A stretch of DNA of 64,000 nucleotides, taken from contig DASRFA010000039.1 in assembly GCA_035651755.1 (NCBI GenBank), positions 56,807 through 120,806 of the forward strand, written 5' to 3'. How positions within the stretch are numbered: position 1 is the first letter of the stretch; each line of letters opens with the position of its first letter. A model generated the notes under the pieces. The model made no database searches. It saw nothing but the letters and a program-made list of their open reading frames with translations, and was not told where the DNA came from. The stretch comes from DASRFA01 sp035651755 (GTDB taxonomy: Bacteria > Desulfobacterota > Binatia > UBA12015). The translations under genes were made by a program, and so were the position numbers. Below, in pieces: positions 8,614 through 16,826 of this stretch.

Positions 8614-10170
8614 TCAGCCGCGCCCTGGCACCAGCAGCACCGCCTCGTCGGGCGCGAGCGCACCGCCCCACGCGCGGCCCTCGCCGTCTCCCGACGTCGA
8701 GACCTCGACCCGGAGCCGCTCCGAGCCGGCCGGCGGGTCCCAGCGCCGCGGCTCCGACGTGAAGTTCACGACCGCGACGCGGCGATCGCCGCCCGTCTCG
8801 CGGCGATAGGCGAGGACGCCTTGGGGCGCGTCGAGCGCCGTCCAGCCGCCCGAGGTCAGCGCCGCCGATGCGCGCCGCGCCGCGAGCAGCCGGCGGTAGA
8901 GGTGGAGGATCGAGCGCGGGTCGGCGCGCAGCGTCTCCGCATTCTGCCGCTCGGCCTCGGGCGGCCACGGGAGCCACGGTTCCTCGCCCCAGCCGTGCGA
9001 CGGCGAGCCGTCCCACGGGAGCGGCGCGCGGCAGCCGTCGCGGTTGCCGGGGTCGACCCGGCGCTCGCGCGGAACGAGCGCGTCCTCGAGCCCGAGCTCC
9101 TCGCCGGCGTAGAGGAACGGCGTCCCCGGCAGCGTCAAGATCAAGAGCGCGGCGGCGCGGGCGCGCGCCTCGGACCCGAGCCGGGTGCGGTGCCTCGGCG
9201 TGTCGTGGTTCGAGAGCACGATCGTCGGCCATGCGCCGATCGGCTCGTAGGCCCGCATCACCGACTCGGTTCGGCTGCGCCACGCCTCGGCCTCCCACGG
9301 CGTGTGGAGGACGGCGGGGAGGTCGAAGCAGAGGTGCAGCTCGTCGCCGCGGCCGTAGTACCGCGTCACGTCGTGCGGCGCGACGATGTACACCTCGCCG
9401 ACGAGCATGCGGTCGCCGGGGTAGGCGTCGACGACCGAGCGCAGCTCGCGCAGGATCGGGTGCGTCGACTCGTCGTCGTGGAGCGCGCAGTGCGGCACTC
9501 CTTGCATCTCGGGCGGGTCGTCGGGCAGCGCCGGGTCCTTGCCGAGCGCGTGCACGACGTCGACCCGGAAGCCGTCGATGCCGCGATCGAGCCAGAAGCG
9601 AAGCACATCGTACATCGCGGCCCGGACGTCGCGGTTGCTCCAGTTCAGGTCGGGCTGCTCGGGTAGAAACAGATGGAGGTACGACTGGCCGGTCGCGCGA
9701 TCGAACGTCCACGCCGGGCCTCCCGCGCTGAAGGCCGCCGTCCAGTTGTTGGGCGGGCTGCCGTCCGGCTTCGGATCGCGCCACACGTACCAGCCGCGCT
9801 TCGCGCTCGCGCGCGAGCTGCGCGACTCGACGAACCAGGGGTGGAGGCTCGAGGTGTGGTTCGGGACCCAGTCGAGGAGGACGCGGATGCCGCGCGCGTG
9901 CGCGTCCGCGACGAGGCGGTCGAGGTCCGCGAGCGAGCCGAAGACCGGATCGACGTCCTGGTAGTCGGACACGTCGTAGCCGAAGTCCGCCATCGGCGAC
10001 GTGAAGATCGGCGACAGCCAGATCGCGTCGACGCCGAGCCAGGCGAGGTGGTCGAGGCGGCTCCGGATGCCCCCGAGGTCGCCGACGCCGTCGCCGTTCG
10101 AGTCCGCGAACGAGCGCGGATAGATCTGATAGACGACGCCCGACTTCCACCACGGCACGCGATCAGGCAC
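8614..10170 (-). CDS. Alpha-glucosidase, glycoside hydrolase family 13
   Basis: A 518-residue GH13 enzyme, probably an oligo-1,6- or alpha-1,4-glucosidase acting on short oligosaccharides in the cytoplasm, since no signal peptide is seen. Conserved regions appear in order: VDAIWLSPIFTSP, DWVPNHTS, GFRVDVVHAL with nucleophile Asp204, the acid/base Glu259 in RMLVGEVY, and the transition-state Asp323 in LSNHDTPRH. A beta-sandwich C-terminal domain follows (from about residue 430). The GTG start overlaps the end of the DUF882 gene by 8 bp. Substrate preference cannot be read safely; trehalose, sucrose or maltose-type donors are all possible. Confidence 0.9.
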   Translation of the reverse strand: MPDRVPWWKSGVVYQIYPRSFADSNGDGVGDLGGIRSRLDHLAWLGVDAIWLSPIFTSPMADFGYDVSDYQDVDPVFGSLADLDRLVADAHARGIRVLLDWVPNHTSSLHPWFVESRSSRASAKRGWYVWRDPKPDGSPPNNWTAAFSAGGPAWTFDRATGQSYLHLFLPEQPDLNWSNRDVRAAMYDVLRFWLDRGIDGFRVDVVHALGKDPALPDDPPEMQGVPHCALHDDESTHPILRELRSVVDAYPGDRMLVGEVYIVAPHDVTRYYGRGDELHLCFDLPAVLHTPWEAEAWRSRTESVMRAYEPIGAWPTIVLSNHDTPRHRTRLGSEARARAAALLILTLPGTPFLYAGEELGLEDALVPRERRVDPGNRDGCRAPLPWDGSPSHGWGEEPWLPWPPEAERQNAETLRADPRSILHLYRRLLAARRASAALTSGGWTALDAPQGVLAYRRETGGDRRVAVVNFTSEPRRWDPPAGSERLRVEVSTSGDGEGRAWGGALAPDEAVLLVPGRG

Positions 10171-11209
10171 GGCCCTCTCCTCCCCCCGATCGCACCGGGG
10201 CGCCGACCTCGATCGGGTTGGTGTCGATGGTCGCGGGCGTCGCCTCGAGGCGGGGCTCGCAGGTGCGGAGCACGATGCGGCCGCGCGTCGCGCCCGCGCG
10301 CGAGCCGCTGCCGTCGGCTTCCGCGACGCGGAGGACGATCCGCGACGGATCGCTCGACGCCGGGAACTCGAGGCAGTCGGACGCCGCCGCGCCGTCGCCC
10401 GCCTCTGCCGCCCGGCGCGCCTTCTCGATCCGCACGCGGAGCGCTGCCGCTCCCTCGCCGTCCGCGACGAAGCTCGCGTCGCGCGCGAGGCGGAGCGGCC
10501 GCAAAGTCACGGCGTGGAGGGCGACGGTCGCCCCGTCGAGAGCGTCGTAGCGATCGAAGTCGGTGCGGGCGATCACGCGCGCGTTGCCCTGCGACAGGTT
10601 CTCGCCGACGCGCGAGGTCGTCTCCTCCCAGAAGCGCGGGCGGCCGACGTCGAGGTGGAGGAAGCCGTTGGTCGCGTACCAGCCGGCGCCGCAGCACTCG
10701 AGCTCGCGCACCGCGATCCAGAGCGCGCGCTGGTCGAGCCCGACGAAGCGGAGGTCCGCGGCGAGACCCTCGGTGTGCATCGACGTGCGTGCCGCCTTGT
10801 GGCCGCGCGCGATCAGCGACGAATTGTACTCGCCGCTCCGGTAGCCCGAGACGAGGACGATCGCGCGCGGGCGCTCGCGGTCCTCGAGGTAGTCGATCGT
10901 CTCGATGAGGCGGAGCGCGACGCGCGTCGTGTCGTCGTCGCCGCGCGAGCGGAAGAAGCGATCCACCGCCGCGAGCGACTGCGCGTCGTAGCTGCCGTCG
11001 GCGCGGCGGTAGCGCACGTGGAGCTTGTCGCCGGTGTGCCCGTTCTGGAGCGAGACCTCGCCGTCGCCGGAAAGGAAAAAGCGCGACGTCTCGCCGGCGG
11101 CCGCCGGCGACGCGATGGCGAGCGCCGCCGCGATCGCGAGGAGCGCTGCCGTCGTCGCCCTTCGGCGGGCGAGCCGCGCGCTCCGTCGCATCCTCGCGGG
11201 TGCTGCCAT
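10163..11209 (-). CDS. Secreted M15/DUF882-family murein peptidase-like protein
   Basis: A 348-residue exported protein. Residues 1-38 form an Arg-rich n-region and an Ala/Leu core typical of a Sec or Tat signal (RRSARLARRRATT precedes the hydrophobic run). The catalytic-type core has VSGYRSGEYNSSL, TSMHTEGLAADLR and FLHLDVG, the His/Asp zinc-binding pattern of D-Ala-D-Ala carboxypeptidase-like M15 and YcbK/DUF882 proteins. A further 150 residues of probable beta structure follow, longer than ordinary DUF882 proteins. It overlaps the alpha-glucosidase start, so the pair may be co-transcribed, though the functional link is unclear. Confidence 0.78.
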   Translation of the reverse strand: MAAPARMRRSARLARRRATTAALLAIAAALAIASPAAAGETSRFFLSGDGEVSLQNGHTGDKLHVRYRRADGSYDAQSLAAVDRFFRSRGDDDTTRVALRLIETIDYLEDRERPRAIVLVSGYRSGEYNSSLIARGHKAARTSMHTEGLAADLRFVGLDQRALWIAVRELECCGAGWYATNGFLHLDVGRPRFWEETTSRVGENLSQGNARVIARTDFDRYDALDGATVALHAVTLRPLRLARDASFVADGEGAAALRVRIEKARRAAEAGDGAAASDCLEFPASSDPSRIVLRVAEADGSGSRAGATRGRIVLRTCEPRLEATPATIDTNPIEVGAPVRSGGGEGRA

Positions 11210-11325
11210 CCCGATCGTCGTATCCGCGGGCGGGGCGCGAGTCGACCCGAGCGCGCCGCGCGGGCGAGGGAGGCGGCGTGCGCGCGTCGCCCGTGCGCCG
11301 GGCGCGCGTGGTATAGTGACGCGGA

Positions 11326-11736
11326 ATGCGCCCCTGCGACCTCTGCGGCAATGCGATCATCGCCCGTGTCGCGCTCCTCGGCGGGCGATCGGATCGCCGC
11401 ATCTGGCTCTGCGCCGCGTGCTTCGGTCGCTTCGAGGCGCACGAGCTCGCGCCCGACGAGCTGCTCGTGCTCGCGCGCTTGACCGCGCGCCGGCGCGGCA
11501 AGTGCGAGTGGTGCGCGGAGCGCGAGCCGGTCGCGCAGGTGCGCGTTCCCGGAGCGGACGGCCGCGTGTTCGCGTTTCACCTGTGCGCGTCGTGCTCGCG
11601 CACCGCGCGCGAGCAGGCGGGCGGCCAGGTCCTGCACGGCCAGGCCGCGATCGCCGGCGACGTCGCGACCGACCCGCGCTACGACCGCGCGCTCGCAGTC
11701 GCGCGCCGACGCAAGGCAATCCACCGCGTCAAGTAA
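11326..11736 (+). CDS. Small four-CxxC zinc-ribbon-like protein of unknown function
   Basis: A 136-residue protein with four paired cysteine motifs: CDLC at residues 4-7, CAAC near 37-40, CEWC near 63-66, and CASC near 90-93. Two zinc-binding knuckle pairs, each like a treble clef or zinc ribbon, are therefore likely. The remaining 40 C-terminal residues are charged, with a basic end. I do not recognise a named family. It starts ATG and is convergent with gntK; a hairpin between them could terminate both. Confidence 0.65.
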   Translation: MRPCDLCGNAIIARVALLGGRSDRRIWLCAACFGRFEAHELAPDELLVLARLTARRRGKCEWCAEREPVAQVRVPGADGRVFAFHLCASCSRTAREQAGGQVLHGQAAIAGDVATDPRYDRALAVARRRKAIHRVK

Positions 11737-11737
11737 A

Positions 11738-11757
11738 CGAGGGGATCGCTCCCCTCG
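11738..11757. terminator. Hairpin between convergent genes
   Basis: A perfect 8-bp inverted repeat (cgagggga, 4-base loop, tcccctcg) directly after the stop of the zinc-ribbon gene and before the stop of gntK. There is no T tract on either side, so it is only a candidate bidirectional terminator. Confidence 0.45.
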
Positions 11758-11804
11758 CCCCCGCGGGCTCGCCTCGCTCGCTGGAAATCGTCCGTAGCGG
11801 CTCG

Positions 11805-12311
11805 TCAGGGAACCAACGTCCCCCGGATTCGCGCGGTGATCGCGTCCGGCGGCTCGTCGATCGAGAACGACGGGATGCCCTCGTCGGGCGCGGGCTCCTC
11901 GAGCGTCGCGAGCTGGCTCGCGAGCAGGTCCTCGTGCGCGAAGTGGCCGGGCCGCGCGCGCAGGCGCTGGCGCAGCAGCGACTCCTCGCCGCGCAGGTAC
12001 GCGAACGCGACCTCCGGAAGGCCGCCGCGGATCTCGTCGCGATAGACGCGGCGGAGCGCGGAGCAGGCGATCACCGCCGGGTGGCGCGCGCGGACGCGCT
12101 CGGCGACGACGGCGGCGATCGCGGCGAGCCAGGGGGCGCGGTCCGCGTCGTCCAGCGGCACGCCGCGTGCCATCTTCGCGACGTTCTCCGGCGAGTGGAG
12201 CTCGTCGCCGTCGACGAACTCCCAGCCGAGGTCGCGCGCGAGCGCGCGGCCCACCGTCGTCTTTCCCGAGCCGGAGACGCCCATGACGACGATGACGCTC
12301 GGCGCGGCCAC
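11805..12311 (-). CDS. gntK: Gluconokinase
   Basis: Phosphorylates gluconate to 6-phosphogluconate for the pentose phosphate or Entner-Doudoroff route. The 168-residue product has the P-loop VMGVSGSGKTT, the gluconate-kinase signature FVDGDELHSPENVAKMARGVPLDD (split here by position only), CSALRRVYRD, and ARPGHFAHEDLLASQ. Size and order are standard. The GTG at 12311 is the first start before the homologous region; the frame stays open further upstream without recognisable similarity. It is divergent from the acyl-CoA dehydrogenase at 12420, and no gluconate transporter is nearby. Confidence 0.93.
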   Translation of the reverse strand: MAAPSVIVVMGVSGSGKTTVGRALARDLGWEFVDGDELHSPENVAKMARGVPLDDADRAPWLAAIAAVVAERVRARHPAVIACSALRRVYRDEIRGGLPEVAFAYLRGEESLLRQRLRARPGHFAHEDLLASQLATLEEPAPDEGIPSFSIDEPPDAITARIRGTLVP

Positions 12312-12419
12312 GATCGATTCGTATCGCGTACTCGTACGCGCGGCGAGTCGCGCGACCACGCATCGCGCATCGGATCGAAACCCTTGACGGGACGCCGCCT
12401 GCCCGGCGATACCGCTCGC

Positions 12420-13613
12420 ATGGACCTTTCGTTCAGCAAGGAAGACGAGGCCTACCGGCAGGAGGTCCGCGCCTGGCTGCGGAAGAACCTCCCGAAGCGC
12501 GAGACCGACGCCGAGGGCGGCGAGCTCACCCTCGACGATCCGCGCCGCATCGCAAACGCCAAGGCGTGGCAGCGAAAGATGTACGACGCCGGCTACGTCG
12601 CCACGGGCTGGCCCGAGGAATACGGCGGCCACGGGGCGAGCATCCTCCGGCAGTCGATCCTGAACGAGGAGCTGGTGCTCGCGAAGGCGCCGACGCTGAT
12701 CGGGATGATGGGCATCCAGATGCTCGGCCCGACGCTCATCCGCACGGGCACGGACGAGCAGAGGAAGCGCTTCCTCCCGAAGATCCTGACCGCCGAGGAG
12801 CTCTGGTGCCAGGGCTACTCCGAGCCGGGCTCGGGCTCCGACCTCGCGTCGCTCAAGACGCGCGCCGAGCTGGACGGCGACTTCTTCGTCGTGAACGGCC
12901 AGAAGGTCTGGACGAGCACCGCGCAGTTCGCCGACTGGATGTTCTGCCTCGTCCGCACCGACCCGAGCGCGCCGAAGCACAAGGGCATCTCGTATCTCCT
13001 GATCGACATGAAGAGCCCCGGCATCACGGTGCGCCCGCTCGTGCAGATGACGGGACAGGCGGGCTTCAACGAGGTCTTCTTCGACAACGTGCGCGTGCCG
13101 CGGAAGAACCTCGTCGGCAACCTGAACGAGGGCTGGATCGTCGCCAACTCGACGCTCAGCTTCGAGCGCAACATGCTCGCGAGCACGACCCGCACGCAGC
13201 AGCTCATGAGCGACCTCGTCCGCCTCGCCGGCCGCCGCACGCGGAACGGCGGCAAGGCGCTGAAGGACCCGGTCGTCCGCCAGCGCCTCGCCGAGCTCGA
13301 GATCCAGGTCGAGGCGATGAAGTTCCACTCCTGGAAGCAGCTCTCCGACGGGATCCACGGGCGATCGCCCGGCATCGGCGCGTCGATCAACAAGCTCGTC
13401 ACGACGGAGCTGAACCACGCGATCTGCGCCGCCGCGCTCGACGTGCTCGGCGGCTACGGCGGGCTCGCGAAGGGCGCGCCGCACGTCGAGGACCGCGGCG
13501 TCTGGCCGATCGACTGGATGTTCACGCTCGGCATGATCATCGGCGGCGGCACCTCGCAGATCCAGAAGAACATCATCGCCGAGCGCGGCCTCGGCATGCC
13601 GAGGAGCGCCTAG
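12420..13613 (+). CDS. Acyl-CoA dehydrogenase, large type
   Basis: A 397-residue FAD-dependent acyl-CoA dehydrogenase introducing a double bond into an acyl-CoA. Family landmarks are the N-terminal helix MDLSFSKEDEAYRQEVRAW, GWPEEYGGHG, the flavin-binding CQGYSEPGSGSDLASL, VNGQKVWTS, the middle-domain FNEVFFDNVRVP, and the C-terminal GGGTSQIQKNIIAERGLG. The ATG matches the usual N-terminus. A second, different dehydrogenase follows after 53 bp. Adjacent non-identical pairs like this often form heteromeric enzymes on steroid or branched-chain CoA substrates, so I infer, without proof, that the two act together. Confidence 0.92.
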   Translation: MDLSFSKEDEAYRQEVRAWLRKNLPKRETDAEGGELTLDDPRRIANAKAWQRKMYDAGYVATGWPEEYGGHGASILRQSILNEELVLAKAPTLIGMMGIQMLGPTLIRTGTDEQRKRFLPKILTAEELWCQGYSEPGSGSDLASLKTRAELDGDFFVVNGQKVWTSTAQFADWMFCLVRTDPSAPKHKGISYLLIDMKSPGITVRPLVQMTGQAGFNEVFFDNVRVPRKNLVGNLNEGWIVANSTLSFERNMLASTTRTQQLMSDLVRLAGRRTRNGGKALKDPVVRQRLAELEIQVEAMKFHSWKQLSDGIHGRSPGIGASINKLVTTELNHAICAAALDVLGGYGGLAKGAPHVEDRGVWPIDWMFTLGMIIGGGTSQIQKNIIAERGLGMPRSA

Positions 13614-13666
13614 CCCACCCTTTCGGATACGCGGGCGCGGGGGCGCCCGTCGGAGACACTGCTTCC

Positions 13667-14806
13667 ATGGATTTCGGGTTGACGGACGACCAGCGGCTTC
13701 TCGCCGAGGCGGCGCGTCAGTTCCTCGCCGGCGAGTCGACCCCGCAGGCCGTTCGCCGGATCGCGGAGGACCCGCAGGGCTTCTCGCCCGAGCTGAACCG
13801 GCGGATCGCCGAGCAGGGCTGGCCGGGCCTCTTGATCCCCGAAGCGTACGGCGGCCTCGGGCTCGGGATCCTGGACGCCGCCGTCATCCTGACGGAGCTC
13901 GGGCGCGCGCTCACGCCGGCCCCGTTCCTCTCGTCGGGCGTCCTCGCGACGACGCTCTTCCTCTCCGCGGCGACCGCCGCGCAGCGCCGCGCCTGGCTGC
14001 CGCGCCTCGCGTCCGGCGAGGTCACGGCGACCGTCGCCTGGCTCGAGGACTCCGAGCGCTTCGACCCCGCAGGCATCAAGCTCCCCGCCCGGAAGGCGCG
14101 CAGTGACCAGATCCGCCTCTCGGGCGCGAAGCTCTTCGTGCTCGACGCGCAGGTCGCGGACGTCCTGATCGTGGCCGTGCGGTCGAAGCGCGGCGTCGGC
14201 CCCGACGGCGTGAGCCTCCTGCTCGTCCCGCGCGACACCCCGAACCTCGAGCTCACGCCGCTTCCGACGATCGACCGCACGCGCCGCGCCTACGAGGTCC
14301 GGTTCGACGACGTCGCGGTGCCGCGCAGCCACTTATTGGGCGGGGAGGGCAAGGCCTGGAAGCACCTCGCGCGCATGTTCGACGTCGCCTGCGTCGCGAT
14401 CGCGGCGGAGAGCCAGGGCGGCGCGGAGCGCGCGCTCGAGATGGCGGTCGAGTACGCGAAAGTGCGAGAGCAGTTCGGGCGCGCGATCGGCAGCTTCCAG
14501 GCCGTCAAGCACATGGCGGCGGAGTCCTTCGCGGACATCGAGCCGTCGCGCTCGCTCCTCTGGTACGCGGCGTGGGCTCAGCAGGCGATCCCGAAGGACG
14601 CATCGCGCGCCGCCTCGATGGCGAAGGCCCGCCTCGGCGACGTCTACTCGCGCGTCGCGAACCGCGCGGTCCAGATGCACGGCGGGATCGGCTTCACCTG
14701 GGAGCACGACATCCATTTCTGGTTCAAGCGCGCCAAGGTGAACGAGCTGTCGTTCGGCACGCCGACCTGGCACCGGGAGCGCGTTGCGCAGCTGTCGGGC
14801 TGGTAG
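13667..14806 (+). CDS. Acyl-CoA dehydrogenase, small/divergent type
   Basis: A 379-residue acyl-CoA dehydrogenase paralogue. It keeps the three-domain order, with MDFGLTDDQRLLAEAARQF at the start, the middle domain around VADVLIVAV and DDVAVPRSHLLGG, and the C-terminal QFGRAIGSFQAVKH and MHGGIGFTWEHDIHFWFKR. The flavin-binding segment of the preceding gene (SEPGSGSD) is replaced by WLEDSERFDP, which suggests a partner subunit with altered flavin or substrate binding. Together with the upstream gene it resembles the alpha/beta pairs of FadE-type heterotetramers. The ATG at 13667 is preceded by weak ribosome-binding sequence. Confidence 0.9.
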   Translation: MDFGLTDDQRLLAEAARQFLAGESTPQAVRRIAEDPQGFSPELNRRIAEQGWPGLLIPEAYGGLGLGILDAAVILTELGRALTPAPFLSSGVLATTLFLSAATAAQRRAWLPRLASGEVTATVAWLEDSERFDPAGIKLPARKARSDQIRLSGAKLFVLDAQVADVLIVAVRSKRGVGPDGVSLLLVPRDTPNLELTPLPTIDRTRRAYEVRFDDVAVPRSHLLGGEGKAWKHLARMFDVACVAIAAESQGGAERALEMAVEYAKVREQFGRAIGSFQAVKHMAAESFADIEPSRSLLWYAAWAQQAIPKDASRAASMAKARLGDVYSRVANRAVQMHGGIGFTWEHDIHFWFKRAKVNELSFGTPTWHRERVAQLSGW

Positions 14807-14845
14807 GTTGCGACAGGGCGCTCGTCGCGCTGGGATGGCGGGGCC

Positions 14846-15502
14846 GTGAAGCTGACGCACGCCCTCTACGAGCCCGGCGGCGACGGGCCGTTCCCGACGC
14901 TCTTCGCATTCCACGGCTACGGCTCGAACGCGCTCGACCTCCTCGGCCTCGCGCCCCACGTCGCGCGCGGCCGGCTGCTCGTCATCGCGGCCGAGGGCCC
15001 GGACGAGCTCGTGCTCGACACGGTGGGCGGTGGGTCGCCGCGCGGGTTCGGCTGGTTTCCGCTGACGCTCGCGAACCCGCCGACGCCGCTCGCGGTCGCG
15101 AGCGCGGTCGCCCGCGCGCGCGAGTTCGTGGACGAGGCGATGGCGCGCTACCCGGTCGATCGCGGCCGGGTCGGCGTGCTCGGCTTCAGCCAGGGCGGGG
15201 TCGTCGCGTACGCGCTCGCGCTGTCGGCGCCGGACCGGTTCCCGACGCTCGCGGCGCTCTCGAGCTGGCTGCCGGACGACCTCGCCGCGTCGCTCCCCGC
15301 CGTCGATCGCAGCCGGCTCTCGGCGCTCGTACAGCACGGGCGCCGGGACGAGGTGATCGCGCCGGCCCGGGGCCGGGCGTCGGCGGAAAAGCTCCGGGCC
15401 TTCGGGGCGGAGGTCACGCTCCGCGAGTACGACATGGCGCACGAGGTCGGAGCGCGAAGCCTCGCGGACCTGTCCGCATGGCTGGAGGAGCGGCTGGGCT
15501 AG
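14846..15502 (+). CDS. Alpha/beta-hydrolase, phospholipase/carboxylesterase type
   Basis: A 218-residue alpha/beta-hydrolase of the small carboxylesterase group. The catalytic triad is visible: the nucleophile Ser in GVLGFSQGG (GxSxG), Asp in QHGRRDEVIA, and His in EYDMAHEV. The oxyanion segment is FAFHGYGSNA. No signal peptide, so probably cytosolic; likely substrates are short esters, thioesters or lysophospholipids. The GTG start lies 39 bp after the dehydrogenase pair on the same strand, so it could hydrolyse a CoA or ester intermediate of that pathway, but this is inference. Confidence 0.85.
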   Translation: MKLTHALYEPGGDGPFPTLFAFHGYGSNALDLLGLAPHVARGRLLVIAAEGPDELVLDTVGGGSPRGFGWFPLTLANPPTPLAVASAVARAREFVDEAMARYPVDRGRVGVLGFSQGGVVAYALALSAPDRFPTLAALSSWLPDDLAASLPAVDRSRLSALVQHGRRDEVIAPARGRASAEKLRAFGAEVTLREYDMAHEVGARSLADLSAWLEERLG

Positions 15503-15529
15503 CGTCCCGAGCCGCTTTATTGCAGTTTG

Positions 15530-15559
15530 TTGACACCTTCTTTGGCATCACCGTATAGG
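15530..15559 (+). promoter_or_regulatory. Sigma-70-like promoter
   Basis: A perfect -35 box TTGACA (15530-15535), an 18-bp spacer and a -10-like TATAGG (15554-15559) lie 55 bp before the beta-helix lipoprotein start, within an AT-richer patch in an otherwise GC-rich region. The position and match make a vegetative promoter for the gene at 15615 likely. Confidence 0.55.
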
Positions 15560-15614
15560 CTGGTGAACCCAGCTCGCGCCATCTTCCATCCACGGAGCGC
15601 GTAGAAAGAGCCCC

Positions 15615-16766
15615 ATGCGATCAGCCTTCTTGAGCATCGGTGCCATCGCGGCACTCGCCCTGGCCGCCGGCTGCAGCGACGGCGACAACTCGGGATCGTC
15701 GGAGCCGACCGGAACCGTCGTCCGGCCCGGCGACTCGATCCAGTCCGCCGTCGACGCCGCCGCGCCCGGCGACACGATCACGGTCATGCCCGGCGACTAC
15801 ACCGAGACCCACGCCGGCACGTCGGCCGTTCACATCACGAAGCCGCTCAAGCTGATCGCCCAGAGCGATCCGCCCGACCAGCGCGTCCGCATCCTGCCGA
15901 GCGCCGGCCAGCGCGACGGCATCGTCGCGGAGCCCGCGAACACCGGCGACCCGGACATCGACGGCCTCACGATCAGCGGCTTCACGATCGAGGGCTTCTC
16001 GAACAACGGGATCTGGTTGAAGCACGTCCAGAACTTCACGATCGAGAAGAACGAGTCGATCAACAACCTCGAGAATGGGATCTGGCCGACGATCTCGGCG
16101 AACGGCGAGGTGCGGAACAACGTCGCCTACGGCTCGCTCGACTCGGCGCTCTGGGTCGAGGCGTCCGAGAACGTCCGCATCCTCGACAACGACCTGCACC
16201 ACAGCCCGACCGGCCTCGAGATCACGGTCTCGAACGACATCCACATGGAAGGCAACGACGTCCACGACAACGTGGTCGGCGTCGGGCTCTACCACCCGTC
16301 GGGCGCGGGGTTGCCGCCGTCGCAGTGGCCGCCGTCGCCGTTCCGCAACTGGACGCTCGTCAATAACAAGGTCAACAACAACAACTTCCCGAACCCGGTC
16401 TCGAGCGGCCTCGTCGGCGCGCTGCCTTCAGGCGGCGGCGTCCTGGTGCTCGGCGTCGACACGGTCGACGTGCGGGACAACGAGGTGAACAACAACAACT
16501 TCTTCGGGATCGCGGTGGTCGACTACTGCATCGCCGTCGACGGCACGCCGAACAGCTGCCAGAACAACCCGCCCTTCTACACGGACGTGTCGCCGGACGG
16601 GAACCGGCTCGTCGACAACACGGCGACCGGCAACGGCGCCGCTCCGCCGCCCGGCCCGTTCGAGGCCGTCGCGGGCGATCTCCTCGCGATCGGCGGAACG
16701 AACAACTGCGCCAGCGGCAACACGGCGAACAAGGTCACCTTCGCTCCCGAGCTGCCTCCGTGCTGA
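15615..16766 (+). CDS. Right-handed parallel beta-helix lipoprotein
   Basis: A 383-residue exported protein. Residues 1-19 form a lipoprotein signal ending in a lipobox (LALAAGC), followed by a short Asp/Ser-rich tether. The rest reads as repeated beta-helix rungs with the NosD/pectate-lyase-like pattern (SIQSAVDAAAPGDTITVMPGDY, then GLTISGFTIEG, NNGIWL, NFTIEKNES, RILDNDLHH, HMEGNDVHDN), rich in Asn ladders. Such proteins bind or cleave polysaccharides, but no catalytic residues can be assigned. It has its own probable promoter and stands alone on the plus strand before the RidA-like gene. Confidence 0.82.
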   Translation: MRSAFLSIGAIAALALAAGCSDGDNSGSSEPTGTVVRPGDSIQSAVDAAAPGDTITVMPGDYTETHAGTSAVHITKPLKLIAQSDPPDQRVRILPSAGQRDGIVAEPANTGDPDIDGLTISGFTIEGFSNNGIWLKHVQNFTIEKNESINNLENGIWPTISANGEVRNNVAYGSLDSALWVEASENVRILDNDLHHSPTGLEITVSNDIHMEGNDVHDNVVGVGLYHPSGAGLPPSQWPPSPFRNWTLVNNKVNNNNFPNPVSSGLVGALPSGGGVLVLGVDTVDVRDNEVNNNNFFGIAVVDYCIAVDGTPNSCQNNPPFYTDVSPDGNRLVDNTATGNGAAPPPGPFEAVAGDLLAIGGTNNCASGNTANKVTFAPELPPC

Positions 16767-16826
16767 GCGCGCCGGGCTGCATGCGCGCCCGGCACGCGAT
16801 GGGAACGCCGCACGAGAGGTAGCGCG

